From Mesostigma viride (taxonomy: Eukaryota > Streptophyta > Mesostigmatophyceae > Mesostigmatales > Mesostigmataceae): a stretch of DNA of 64,000 nucleotides. Position 1 is the stretch's first letter. The number at the start of each line of letters is the position of its first letter. The translations under genes and the position numbers were made by a program. Location of the stretch: contig RPFO01000080.1 of the NCBI GenBank assembly GCA_009746045.1, positions 11,112,290 through 11,176,289 of the forward strand, given 5' to 3'. The notes beneath the pieces are model-generated. The model was not told where the DNA came from and made no database searches. It saw nothing but the letters and a program-made list of their open reading frames with translations. Positions 52,178 through 63,633 of the stretch are shown piece after piece.

Positions 52178-54049
52178 CGCTGCTGTGGATTACAAACAAG
52201 CACCCTGTAACATCGCCGTCTTACACCATCCCCTGCCAACCCTGAATACAAGAGGCAGATGTAAACCTAGGGGGCGCTACTGACGTTGCAGCTCTCAGCT
52301 AAGCTGCGGTCTATCCGGTGTGCGATTGTTGAAGGCATAAATTCTAAAGCATAAAAAAGGCTTGCCCAGAGTTGTCGTTTCGCAAGGTAACAGATATGGT
52401 AGAGTATCGTCACATCATCCAGCGACAAATAATTGCCAACTGGTCCGTGCGCCCGGGTCCGCGGTCTTCTAAGTTGGCTCCCACCTTACACTGGGCTTGC
52501 AGCCTAGGCTACATGCTACCATTGCCAATAATTATTGCCACCCGATTAGTGATTGCCATCAGGATTCTGGATTGCCATCCCTAATTAACTCAATCCCCGC
52601 CATTCAACTGCGCGCCACAGGGCACAAGGCACAGGCCAACAAAGCTGATTAATTCTAGCCGGCTGACTGTAACTACTGAGACAGTCACAAGACCATGCCA
52701 TTGCCCATGCCACCGGCCACGCAACGATGACATCTGCAGGCAATTATGGGCTGATGCAGGCTGATGCCTGGCTGATGACTGTAACTACTGAGACAGTCAC
52801 AAGACCATGCCATTGCCCATGCCACCGGCCACGCAACGATGACTTCTGCAGGCAATTATGGGCTGATGCAGGCTGATGCCTTGCTGATGACTGGCAAGTC
52901 GAGTCCCGCGCCGTGGTCGATCCGGGGAAGGCGAGGATGACTATAAGCTACTGTACGAGTCGTCACTCGTCAACGGTTTGGCGCGAAGCCGCTCGGGAAT
53001 TTTGCCGCGAGAACATGGCGAGAATGCATTATGCAAGTGCTAACAACTGGTGCTTGCCCAAAAAAAAAATTCCGCGCCCTAGCAGGGCCGTAGAAGTTTC
53101 CGCGGGGCGCGGGCGTCTCGATGCCAAGACGCAACAGTTGCGTTACTCGCCATGCGCGTGCGGCAGTACAATCATTGGCATAATGTTTAAACAGTTGACG
53201 GGTACATTTCCTCCCTCGGATTTGCCCGGAGGAGAGCGGGGATCGAGAAATTAATTACCTTGTTTCATGGATTGACCGATTGAACTGTTGCAAAGTCGTT
53301 ACGAACCATAGCGGAAACCTGGTTGGTAGCCACACAATCTTATCCTAAGTAGATGCGAGACTTCTTCCGAGAGAAGCCGCAGGCTGGTGTGGCCAGAAAG
53401 TTTTTCTCGGAGGTAACACCAGCGATGGTACAACTATAGGGCTCCTACCGATCCATTATATGATGAGCGTCACGGCCGTAGATTCTGCGTGTTGATTCAT
53501 GCGTAGCGTCGGCACGGCTAACAACACAAGTGGCAGCATAGCAGGGAAAAAAAATTCCCGCCCCGGCAGGTCGGGCTGTGTTTGATTGCTTGGCGCGCAG
53601 ATTTTGGGCAAAGTAAGTTGGAGAAGAATAAAAGGGGCGCAGTCCCACTGTATTCCTTCCTCGCGTTGTTCACAGCACAAGCCGAACCATTCGGTTTCTC
53701 AGGAATAGCGTCTGGGAAGCTGTTTACGCGCTTTCCGTCCTGGTGCTGGCCAATATTTGACGTCCTTGCTGGTCTTCGCTGTCATTCGTTCGGGCAACCC
53801 CGCTTGCGCACGTTCACCGCGCATGGGCAATTCCGCATGAGCCCTCGACACAGCTTGATCAATGGACAGCCGGGCGGCAGAAGTTGAGAAGGAGCTGAAG
53901 GAGCAGTTGCTCTTAAAGGCAGCATTGGCAACCTCTAGTCGCTTCAAGATGTCCTTCCGAGTTAATGGGACGGCTCCTACTCCGGCTCGCCGTGCAGAAC
54001 ACAGCACCACGTCCTAGCTAAGAATGCCATAGGTCCCGGGGTCCCCACC
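52178..54049. other. Intergenic, with a 112-bp tandem duplication
   Basis: Two near-identical copies of about 112 bp lie at 52665-52776 and 52777-52888 (GACTGTAACTACTGAGACAG...). The rest contains short ORFs on both strands (for example 52913-53254 and 54010-53699) without a motif. Confidence 0.5.
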
Positions 54050-55651
54050 ATGTCGACAATTCAGTCGAATAAAGACATTTCAGAGGACGCATTGTGGCCG
54101 CCTCTCACATTGTTCCATGAGGGCAATCGCAGCCTGCAGGGACTGACCCCCAGCCTCGATGACCAGTCCAGCCGGCGAGACCTGCCTCCCCAACTGCCTG
54201 ACCAGCCTTCCAGCCTGCACGAGCAGTCTCCAATTCTCCAGGGCGTGCCTCCCGCCCTCGAAAAGCTTCTCCCCTGCCTCCAAGACCCAGAACTGCTCAA
54301 CATCCAAGGGATGACCCCCAGTCTCCAGGACCAGCCCAGCCTGCAGGACCTGTCTTCGAGCCTGCAAGACCAGGCCCCTACCCTTCAAGACCTGCTGTGC
54401 ATGCGCGGGGTGGGCTCGCTTCTCGTGTCCCCCCTCCCCCTTCTGGACAAGTTGCGGCTGCGAGCCTCGTGCCGTGCGTTCGCACAAGCGGTGGACGAGT
54501 GCCTTGGATGCCTGACTCACCTGGATGGGAAAGACCTCGGCTACGGGATAAAGGGGACGCACCACGTGGCCGCGACCGCCTGGCTGGCCGCGAAATGCCC
54601 ATCGTTGAAGAATTTCACCGTGTGCCCCTGCAGGGGGTGGGTCGGGAGCGTGTCGGGCCCCTGGACGGTGTGCGCGTGGAGCACGCCAGCAGCCAACACC
54701 GGTGTGGAAATGCTGGCGTCCCGGTGCGCATTGTTGGTTTCCATGGACCTGCGTGGTGCGACCGGTGTGGACGACCGGGGCCTGACGGCGGTGGGCCGAA
54801 CCTGCCCTCTCCTGGAGGAGCTGTACTCCGCAGGCCCAGTGACAAACGCAGGCATAATTGCGATTGGGGAGGGTTGCCCATGCCTGACTGTTCTCGACCT
54901 TTCCTTCTCGGGCCACGTGGACGACGATGCCTTGACGGTGGTTGCGGAAAGGTGCACCGGGTTGCGCCACCTGGCAGTGCGTGACACGCAGGTGACAGAA
55001 CGGGGGGTATCAGCGGTGCTGAGACAGTGCCCTGGCCTTGTCCTCCTGGACTTGTGTTCTTGTGAGCAAGTCCGTGGGTTGATGTCGCCGGGCACGGACC
55101 GAAGAGAAGCAGCTGCGGGGTGGGCGATAGCACCGGGCACAGAATCAAGTGAGACACGCGATAATGCCGTCGTGGGTGGGCGCCAGCTGGCGGGGTTGAT
55201 GGTGTCAGGCGTACCGGGGGGTCGCCAGCTGGCGCTCCGTGTGCTGAATCTCAACTACTGCGAGAACATCCCTCCCGCGGCGTTCCTGGAACTCGCGCCT
55301 CGGTGCCCTCACTTGGAGCGGCTGGAGGTGACGACGTGCGAGGGTGTCACCGATGCCAGCATTGTCGCGTTTGCGAGCCATTGCCCGCAACTCTGTTACT
55401 TGGACACGAGCTATAACGGGGCGGTGACGGATGCAGGGATCGAGGCGGTCGCGTTCCATTGCCCGAAATTGCGACACCTGGATGTGACGGATTGTCCCGA
55501 GGTCACCGATGCCAGCATAATGCTGGTCGGAAAGCGTTGTGGACGGTTGGAGCACTTCTCCGCGACGCATTCGGGTGTCGGTTGGGATGGCTTGCGCGCG
55601 GTCGTGGAAGGCTGTAGCGGCATAAAGCACCTTCGGCCCGCTTATCCGTAG
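54050..55651 (+). CDS. Leucine-rich-repeat protein of the F-box/AMN1 type
   Basis: A single-exon 533-residue frame starting in good context (ACCATGTC). Residues about 25-120 are a disordered region of repeated Ser-Leu-Gln-Asp-Gln units. About 125-160 (Leu-Pro-Leu-Leu-Asp-Lys-Leu-Arg-Leu-Arg-Ala-Ser-Cys-Arg-Ala-Phe) resembles a degenerate F-box. From about 165 to the end, Cys-containing LRRs of about 26 residues follow, with the consensus Cys-Pro-x-Leu-x-x-Leu-Asp-Leu ... Val-Thr-Asp-Ala-x-Ile. Such proteins act as substrate receptors in SCF ligases; here that role is inferred. A 60-residue Gly/Ser/Glu insertion (about 340-400) interrupts the LRRs. Confidence 0.75.
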   Translation: MSTIQSNKDISEDALWPPLTLFHEGNRSLQGLTPSLDDQSSRRDLPPQLPDQPSSLHEQSPILQGVPPALEKLLPCLQDPELLNIQGMTPSLQDQPSLQDLSSSLQDQAPTLQDLLCMRGVGSLLVSPLPLLDKLRLRASCRAFAQAVDECLGCLTHLDGKDLGYGIKGTHHVAATAWLAAKCPSLKNFTVCPCRGWVGSVSGPWTVCAWSTPAANTGVEMLASRCALLVSMDLRGATGVDDRGLTAVGRTCPLLEELYSAGPVTNAGIIAIGEGCPCLTVLDLSFSGHVDDDALTVVAERCTGLRHLAVRDTQVTERGVSAVLRQCPGLVLLDLCSCEQVRGLMSPGTDRREAAAGWAIAPGTESSETRDNAVVGGRQLAGLMVSGVPGGRQLALRVLNLNYCENIPPAAFLELAPRCPHLERLEVTTCEGVTDASIVAFASHCPQLCYLDTSYNGAVTDAGIEAVAFHCPKLRHLDVTDCPEVTDASIMLVGKRCGRLEHFSATHSGVGWDGLRAVVEGCSGIKHLRPAYP

Positions 55652-55929
55652 TAAGGAGGGGCAGAGCTACTAGGCATTAATTTGATTGAAGCGGTTGTCC
55701 TTGTCCAAGGCGTAGCAACTTACAAAGCACATGCGGCCTACTTTTTCCTAGTTAGGAGGGCCAGAACTAGGCGTTATTAGATTGAAGGGCCTGTCCTAAG
55801 AAGGCATAGCAACTTAAAGCGAGTGTGGCCTACATTCCCATGGCATTGAATTCACTCACATAAATGGTTTGAGAACGGGCAGCGGGCCAGGCAGGCCATG
55901 CATCATCCTGGCGTTTGCACTTAGGCTAA

Positions 55930-56205
55930 AGCCATTAAATTGGAACATATCTCCGTTGGGAGCACATGTAGCACATATCCCTGAGAAGGGGCATATGGCT
56001 TTTAATACATCCTGGGCTACTTCCTGCAAGGGTAGGGTGTAAACTACTCCTGCTCGGGGTGCACAAGGTGCACCGGCACCACTATGTATTCCAGCACCTA
56101 AGGCGCGGACAGAGGGTGGAAGATCATCATGGCTAAACAATGGCTAGGGCATGGCTTCTCAGCAGAGAGGAGCTTTCTGCATAGGCAAGGCTGCTAAAGC
56201 CATGT
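55930..56205 (-). mobile_element. Family C LINE 3' fragment
   Basis: The sequence matches the 3' UTR at 33130-33420 in the same orientation, including ATCTCCGTTGGGAGCACATG. The tail is short. Nothing coding is kept. Confidence 0.55.
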
Positions 56206-56841
56206 GGGTCTTGCAAACATTGAAAGTCGGCATGTTGGTGATACCACATGCACCTGGCCTGTTTGTTTGTTATGATGGAAACCTGACCAGCGCATTTCTA
56301 GCTCATGCATCCCATGTCCATTTCATGAAATCATGAGAATTCGGTGCATCAAGGTCTCCAAATGGAGGGACTCTGTACACATACTGTAGATAAATTTCTC
56401 ACATAATATTTGTCTCAATTAATAAATGTACAACAGTGGGTAAACAACATATTTATTTGAATAATTGATTGTATAATTGACTTGCCGGATCGTCTAATGT
56501 GTCCGATTGCTGCTGTGGCATGCCTATGGCGTGCAGGAGAAATTAAGGGGGTCTCTGCCCTTTCTTCCTGTCGTGCACACACAGGGATTAAAAGCACTCC
56601 GGTGCTCCGTGACTCCCCAACGGGAGCACGAGTTTCATTAATTTAATTGATTGAATCAGCTAGGATCTGCTGTGGGCAGGTGCCATGGTTTTAAGAATTG
56701 ATTACTTGTTTTGGTCATTGTTTCAATTCAGATTTATCACTAGTTGCATGCCGTGGCTCCAAACTATACAAGAACACTTATAGGCCCCGATGGATCATAC
56801 GTACATGATATATACAACGTACATCGATGACTACGTACATG
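56206..56841. other. No gene seen; family D 3' end at 56590-56655
   Basis: Only a CTCCGTGACTCCCCAACGGG plus AATT-rich tail (plus orientation) and a direct-repeat segment near 56764 that recurs at 57333 are recognised. Confidence 0.45.
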
Positions 56842-57420
56842 ATCAAGGAGACAACCAGCGCAGGCCAGAAATCGGGAGAATCCGGCCGGACCAGGGTAGC
56901 TCGAGCCTGCCGTTATCTTGTCCGCGTGTTCGAGTCGTTCAGGATGATGAATATGAATGGTGATGGAAATGTGTATCCGTGTGCATTGAAATGATGGCTG
57001 GCTTACGTGTAGAGCGACTAGATGACCTAGACGGTGGGGCCGGAAACAGCATGCTTGATCAGGGCGTGTGTTTCGAGCCTAGCTGGCCGGGAGTGTCTAG
57101 TGGTGAGCACCATTGCTGCGATCGCTCTCCCACCATTTACGAGGAAATACCCGCAAATGGAAAACCACTGAAAAGGTAGCTAGTCAGTCATCACGTTAGC
57201 CATGCCATGATTCCAAACGTCCAAGAACTGCACACGGTGTAAAGGCAAAAAGCCGGAGGACATCACTTTCAAATGTGCGGCGGGAACCAAAAGCCCGCGG
57301 ATGCCAGAAAACAACGTACATGATAATTATACAAGAACACTTTTAGGCCCCGATGGATCATACGAGCTACCATGGTCCGGATTCTCCCGATTTCTGGCCT
57401 GCGCTGGTTGTCTCCTTGAT
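56842..57420 (+). repeat. Dispersed repeat R, copy 3, with inverted right end
   Basis: 56842-57316 matches the left two-thirds of repeat R. It then changes to an inverted copy of the left end (57355-57416, ending in the complement of AGGAGACAACCAGCGCAGG). Segments TATACAAGAACACTT...AGGCCCCGATGG flank as direct copies at 56764 and 57333. Confidence 0.55.
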
Positions 57421-57787
57421 ACGTACATCATCGATCTTGGCGCTAGGTCTGGCATTCACATTTCACTGTTGGCATGGCGACAACTTATTCTTACACCATG
57501 TGGGTGTAACTGAATAAGATCGACCCAGGGCGTCGACTTCATCAAGGCTTTGGATTCTGTCCGGCCTAGCTCTGGGCCGCTGACCATGGGCTGTCCTTGC
57601 CCGCGCTCGCGTACCGGCACTCCCCTGATTACTGCCATCCGCATGCTGCATTCGTAAGGCATAGACGGGCCAACCAGGTAGACACCTCCTATGGCAGGGT
57701 CTCCTTGTCCCATCGCAACCCACTGGCAAACTTGCGCGCGCCCGGCACCGCGGCGCGGCGCGACCCGGACCTATGTGACACAACTGC

Positions 57788-58015
57788 TTGAAGATCGATG
57801 CAGGGCTTCTGGGACTATCCGTACTCCGCGCCCGCATGATTGACAAGGAGAAATGGGCTGCCATCCTTGATAGGCACCTTCCTGAGGGGTATGCTCCTGT
57901 TTTCTCCCCACGGGCCCCGCGGCCCGTTGCTAGCCAGGGTAGAAGTCCGCAGGTGGAGGTTATTGGCCCTCAGGATAGCCGCTACACTACCGCCTCGTCT
58001 GCCATTACTGAGTAG
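57788..58015 (+). pseudogene. LINE ORF2 C-terminal fragment (copy 2)
   Basis: The frame reads Gly-Leu-Leu-Gly-Leu-Ser-Val-Leu-Arg-Ala-Arg-Met-Ile-Asp-Lys-Glu-Lys-Trp as at 36157-36567, with an early stop in the acidic tail. The Met at 57788 is not a real start. Confidence 0.6.
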
Positions 58016-58095
58016 AGGACAGCTCGGATGAGGATTACATCCCCATCTAGTGCTTAATTAATGGTTGGGGAATGATGCAGACGATATTTGTTTAA

Positions 58096-58772
58096 GGGGA
58101 GGTGCGCCACAAAACCACCCTAAAACTGAAACATGCTAATATCAACCTGTATTCATTTCCACTATGCTCAGCAATGATTGGGGGCATGAAATAACATGTT
58201 TGGTGAGTTGTCCATGCACTTGTTGAGGGTACTACCCCCATATATACGCCAATAATGCGCTATAAATAGCAAAAGACGCTAATTAGGACTATGTATGCCC
58301 CAGCCAATCCACACATCCGCTTGGGACAGCGAGATATACCCGTGTAGAATCGTTCATGGCCAAAACATTGGGCTACTCACAAGTAGCATCGGAGGTGTAT
58401 TGTGAGAGTAATTAATTTTCCCCCCCCAAAGCACCTTTTTTTCCGGACATTGCATAAAAGTGACATGAAATCATGGAATTAGAGGCCACAAAGATATACA
58501 AAATTCAAAAATTGATCGACAAATACGCCCGCCAAGTTACAGGTCAATCTGATGTGTGGATTGGCTGGGGCATACCTAGTCCTAATTAGCGTCTTTTGCT
58601 ATTTATAGCGCATTATTGGCGCATATATGGGGGTAGTACCCTCAACAAGTGCATGGACAACTCACCAAACATGTTATTTCATGCCCCCAATCATTGCTGA
58701 GCATAGTGGAAATGAATACAGGTTGATATTAGCATGTTTCAGTTTTAGGGTGGTTTTGTGGCGCACCTCCCC
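58096..58772. mobile_element. TTAA-flanked palindromic element (677 bp)
   Basis: Inverted ends of about 220 bp, beginning GGGGAGGTGCGCCACAAAAC, match with only about two differences in what I compared. TTAA lies at both sides (58092-58095 and 58773-58776), and removing the element and one TTAA restores the LINE 3' UTR seen at 36 kb. There is no coding capacity. TTAA duplications are typical of piggyBac-type transposition, but the end sequence is not proven to be of that class. Confidence 0.8.
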
Positions 58773-58885
58773 TTAAACTTTTGTGCAATTATTTTTTCTA
58801 ATGAAATTAGCATAGTACTCCGTGGCATGCCTTTGCGCATGACACGCAAGTACTTACTTACTTACTTATTCATAAGGGGTCAACC

Positions 58886-60250
58886 ACAGTGCGCACTCAA
58901 CACGGCATTACCTCGCCATGTCCACTGCACATCGGCGTCTCGCAGGTTTGCGCCCTGTCACTGTACCTATTTATAGTTGTAGTGGATTATGTTATGCGCC
59001 AGGCGCGTGCCCGCTTTGCTCTGCTTGCTGGCCGCGCACCTGGCCTATAGTGATCAAGAACGAGCTTGCAGGGGAAGGGGGGCCGACCAAGCAGCAGAAT
59101 TTACTCGCTGACCTCATTAATGCCGACATCACGCTCATCAAGCATGGCCGGAGTCTGCCCAACTTTAGCTGGACTGCCTGGCGTTCGAGGCTCGTGCTGA
59201 ACATTAATTGGTCTAGAAATCATCCCCAAAACGGATCGAGGCCATGGCCCTCAGTCAGTCTGGTCGGGGCCCCGCCCCCACTCCGCCTCTTAGACGACAC
59301 CAAGGTAAATTACCCTCCTTCAGGCCGCTTCAAGCTGCTGGGCAGTTGGCTTCCCGACTGCGAGGACGACATGATCGACGACCCGGCCGGATCGGCATGG
59401 CATGGGCGCAATTACTCAATGACCCCCGCTGCTGGCCGCAACCCCGCCCTACACCCCCGATCCTCAAGCGCGACCTGTTTAAGGTCGTCATATTCTGATG
59501 TACCTGACCTACGCCAGCGCCGAGACATGAACCAGGAGCTGGACAAACGACTCGACAGCAACGCCACCACTTGAGTGATGCTGCGCAAGGCCCCTTTGGT
59601 TTGCACATTAGCATTGCATGAGGATCTGTACCCTGATTTACCATATGTTTGAGACGTCCACTATATCTTAAACTGTCGAATTCAGTGCTCCGTGGTCCCC
59701 CAACGGGGACACGAGACAAATTAATTAATTAATCAATGTTTCCCACATTCTTAGTCACAGGCACCCAGGGCCGAGCCTAGCCGGCCGGGCACCTGGCCCG
59801 CATATATCAGGTAGCCGGACACATCAGATAGATAGACTAGCTGACACCATGCAAGCCCGCACAGCTCGGGCGCTATGTCCTCACATGCATGGCATGCCCC
59901 AGGCCGCGCGCGGCAGGGCCGCCATCCGTGGACTTAGGCATGGACATGTGCTACCCTAGACGGGACGGGCTCACGCGAGGGCATCCTCCTGGTTTGGATT
60001 TAATATGGAGGCAGATCGATGGCTCGCAAGGATAGGTGGCAAGTACACTTGATGAAGGAGACCACCCCCACTACGCAAGTCAGTGGGGGCTCCGCGTGTG
60101 ATCGATTTTTTTGGCATTCATAGTGGTTCGGGCCGTGGTGCCCACAACCCTGCAACTAGGAACTGAACAGCTAGCATAATCCATTCCATCCCATGTTCCC
60201 CTCCCACTGAGGACTTATGCTCACGTGACGCAGTCACGTGTAAATTATTT
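58886..60250 (+). mobile_element. LINE family B, copy 2
   Basis: About 58945-59045 encodes Val-Val-Val-Asp-Tyr-Val-Met-Arg-Gln-Ala, and 59095-59150 a damaged motif C (Asp-Leu-Ile-Asn-Ala-Asp-Ile-Thr-Leu). Then follow Phe-Lys-Leu-Leu-Gly-Ser-Trp-Leu near 59330 and Asp-Leu-Phe-Lys-Val-Val near 59470. The 3' UTR matches 20470-20990 inversely. A short family D 3' end (about 59650-59740) is inserted. The ORF is interrupted by stops and frame changes. Confidence 0.6.
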
Positions 60251-60992
60251 AACGACCCAGGGCAGTATTACTGACGTTAGCGGATGCGGCAATTGCCTAC
60301 CAAGGTGCATGCATTGTTCATGTCACGATACTATATGCATGTGGATGAGCTAGCTCATGCGTGCGGTGTGCACTTGCAACTTAGGTGCTACGATACTAAC
60401 CGGCCATGCGAAGTAGTGCTTGCATGGCCGTCTGCACAGTTAGTTGAGTGAGCATGTTCAAGGATGGACTACAAAGCCTTATCACATTCACGATGTTTGG
60501 GATGCTACGCAGTGTGACAATAGTAGAATAATCATCGATCTAGCTCTTTATAGACAGTTAGACAGCTAGAGTACGTGTGCATGGTAGGTCGCGATGCATC
60601 TAGGATTGATTAACACGTAGACTGCGTCATGTAAGCAGAAGTCCTCAGTGGGATGGAAATGGGGTGGAATGCATCTAGGATCCCCATGAAGATTCCAGTG
60701 GAAATGGCTGAGATCGACTGCAAGAGTCATTAGGGCACGGTCATGCTTATCATCAAATCAAATTCCACCATATACTGACAGGTTGTCTCTTTGATGATAG
60801 TGACAGACCGGCCCCCACAATAGCCCTGCAAACACAATTCCACCAACCTAATCAGAGTCCACCATGCATACTTGGCAAACCCAGGTCAGGTTATGCACTA
60901 GGCTGGTAGCTTTTCAAAGACCACCATGTGCATGCTGGTGCTGGTGCTGGTGCTGGATACCTAGTCAGCAAACCCAACTCAACCACGTAGTG
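60251..60992. other. No gene seen
   Basis: Low-complexity mixed sequence with a small family B 3' fragment at about 60630-60665 (CAGAAGTCCTCAGTGGGATG). No coding potential recognised. Confidence 0.4.
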
Positions 60993-63055
60993 CTATTCAA
61001 AGTCCACCTCACATCCTCTGGCCACGAGCACACCCAAACTCTCCGCCGAGACCCCCCCACACTCGTGCACGCCCAGGAAGCGCAGCTGCTTACACCCAAC
61101 CTCCAACGCAGCGACACTAGCATCTGTAACCCCACCGCACCCCGCGAGATCCAGTACTTGCAGCCGGGGACAGCATCGCGCCAGGTGGCAGATGCCCGCA
61201 TCGTCCACCCCCGCGCCGCACTGCGCCACATCCAGATACTCCAGCTGGGGACACCCTGCAGCGAGTGCCGCGATGCTATCGTACGTCACCCCCTGGCACC
61301 CCGACACGTTCAGCCTCTTGAGGCCATGGCAGCGTGCACCGACCGCCTTTATGGTACCCCCCGTGACCCGCCCGCAACACCCCAGGTTCAGGTACTCCAT
61401 CTGGGGGCAGTTGCGCACCAGGGTGATAACGCTGTCGTCTGTCACGCTAGCGGATCGCTCCAGATCCAGTGACCGCAGCCCCGCACAGCTCTCCGCAATA
61501 GCCATAATGCTGGCGTCCGTGATCCCCGGACAGCCCATCGCGTCTAGGTGCGCTAGGTGGCGACAGCTGCTCGCAATGGCCATTATGCTGGCGTCTGTGA
61601 CCCACAGGCACATCCAGATGTCCAAGTATTCAAGACGGGGGCAGTTGGAGGCAATCAAGGATAAGCTGACATCCGTGACGCCGCCACAGGACGCCACGTC
61701 CAGGTGGCGCAGACGCCAGCAGTGCGTCCCAATCGCAGTTATCCCTTCATCCGTCACGCCGTCGCACCAACCCACCGCAAGGTGCTCTAGAAGCGGGCAG
61801 TGGGTGGCCACCATGCCCACACTGGCATCTGTCACACGCACGCAGCCCAGCAGGTGCAGGTGGAGGAGGGCGGGGCAGGAGGCGCCCAGGCGGGATATGC
61901 TTGCGTCGGTCACGTACCTGCACAGTGCGCACATTATTACACCGTACAAGCCAGGGGGGGGGACTATGCCACCCCTTTGTCAGCTGATCGACTGCATGCG
62001 ACGTACATAACCAAGTAGGGGTGATGCTGGCATCGGTTATGTACCTGCACGCATACACTGTAAAAGCCGGTGTGTGTGGGGGGGTATCTGCCGTCCCTTT
62101 GGCAGGCATCTCTTCCATCCCTTCCATCCCTATCTATGCCGTCCCTTTAGCAGCGGATCAACAAGTATGGGATGCATGGGATGTATTGAGGGCAAGTAGG
62201 GGGTAGATGCTGGCATCGGTCACAACATGCATTGTGTGTGCACGCACAAACCAGGCATGAGGGACTCGGAATGGTCAGCTAGCATGATACAGGAAATGCT
62301 TGCGTCGGTCACGTGTTAGCACCTGTCAAGCAAGCAACTTTGCCGTTAAGCATGCAACAACCCATGCAACAATCATGCAGCGACCTGGGAAGTAAACTCG
62401 ATCTCCCCCTTTAAAAAAATACTCTATCGCATGATGTCCCACCGGCTATCACTACACTCGACTCACAGGCACCACGCAGCCCATGCAGCATCAGCTGGTG
62501 CTTTGGGAGATCTATCCAGCCCGGTCAGCCAAACAGCCCACAGTAAGGACCAAGCGCTCCAGCGGCGATACCCCACCCACCCACCCACCCACCGGCACAC
62601 CAATCCCTGCATCAGCTTCATTTTCTAATGAGCCAAAGCCCCTTCATGGGTTTGTGGAACAAAAGCAGGGTACAGCCGTAGGTTTTGCAGAGGTTTGATG
62701 GGTGCTTAGGGAGGTCTAATTATAGGTCAGCCAAACAGTCTGGGTCAGCCAAACAGCCCACAGTGACCTACCAGCGGCTCAAGCTGCAAAACCCCACCCA
62801 CCCACCCACCCACCCACCCACCCGCCCGCCCGCCCGCCCGCCCGCCCGCCCGCCCGCCCGCCCGCCGCCGCCCGCCCGCCCGCCCGCCCGCCCGCCGCCG
62901 CCCGCCCGCCCGCGCGCCGCCCGCCCGCCGCCCGCCCGCCCGCCCGCCCGCCCGCCCGCCCGCCGCCCGCCCCCGCCCGCCCGCCGCCCGCCCGCCCGCC
63001 CGCCCGCCCCGCCCGCCCGCCCGCCGCCCGCCCGCCCGCCCCCGCCCGCCGCCCG

Positions 63056-63087
<32 letters not shown>

Positions 63088-63633
63088 ACCCCCACCCCCC
63101 ACCCCCCCACCCCCCCCACCCCCCACCCACCCACCCACCACCCACCCACCCACCCACCCACCCACCCACCCACCCACCCACCCACCCACCCACCCACCCA
63201 CCCACCCACCCACCCACCCACCCACCCACCCACCCACCCACCCACCCTCCCACCCGCCCACTAGCACCCCTATACCTCACCCCTTTTGACCCAACCCTCC
63301 ACTGTACCCCTTCACCCACCGGCTGCCACTATTATAATACCCCACCCACCGGCACCACGCGGCGTCCAGGTGTTGCAAGCCCCCGCACCGCTCCGCCAGC
63401 GCCATCAAGCCATAATCGGTGACCCGGCGGCACCCGCTGACGCACAGCCCCCTCAGGTTGGGGCACCCGACGGCCACACGCTTAACGCTGGCATCCGACA
63501 CATCCTGGCACCAGGCCACGTCCAGGTGTTCGAGGTGAGGGCAGGCGGATGCCAGCGCGGCAATGCTGGTGTCCGTCACGCCCAGGGTGCGCGCGAGACA
63601 TAAGCGGCGCAGGCGGGGGCAGTGGATGGCGAC
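60993..63633 (-). CDS. Leucine-rich-repeat protein (AMN1/F-box type), two visible exons
   Basis: Minus strand. The upstream exon is 63633-63350 (acceptor CGCCAG, donor GTGGGT); the downstream exon is 61917-60993 (acceptor GTGCAG, stop at 60993). The splice is phase 2 and rebuilds an Arg codon inside a repeat, giving Cys-Arg-Tyr-Val-Thr-Asp-Ala-Ser-Ile. At least fourteen Cys-type LRRs of about 26 residues are visible (Val-Thr-Asp-Ala-Ser-Ile ... Cys-Pro-x-Leu-x-x-Leu-Asp-Leu). No F-box is seen; the 5' end probably lies beyond 64000. The 1.43-kb intron is mostly satellite DNA. Such repeats usually present a curved surface for partner binding, for example in ubiquitin ligase receptors. Confidence 0.75.
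62570..63250. repeat. (CCCA)n / (CCCG)n satellite inside the LRR intron
   Basis: About 700 bp that alternate between CCCA tetramers, CCCG tetramers and a poly-C run near 63055-63087. It gives Pro/Arg/Ala and Gly/Trp/Val ORFs on both strands, which I treat as artefacts. Such a tract is a likely cause of assembly and polymerase slippage. Confidence 0.95.

Larger units (their letters stand above)
57660..58867 (+). mobile_element. 5'-truncated family A LINE, copy 2
   Basis: The plus strand carries the last part of the family A ORF2 (57668-58015), its 3' UTR and a (ACTT)n tail at about 58849-58866. Imperfect 10-bp copies of ATTC(G/A)TAAGG flank it at 57650-57659 and 58867-58876. A 677-bp palindromic element is inserted in the 3' UTR. 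Confidence 0.65.

Noticed and set aside
53699-54010. 103-codon minus-strand ORF
   Set aside because: No motif, no promoter, and composition close to random for this GC content.
62685-63422. Pro/Ala/Arg-rich 245-codon ORF
   Set aside because: It is the translation of the CCCA/CCCG satellite within the LRR intron.
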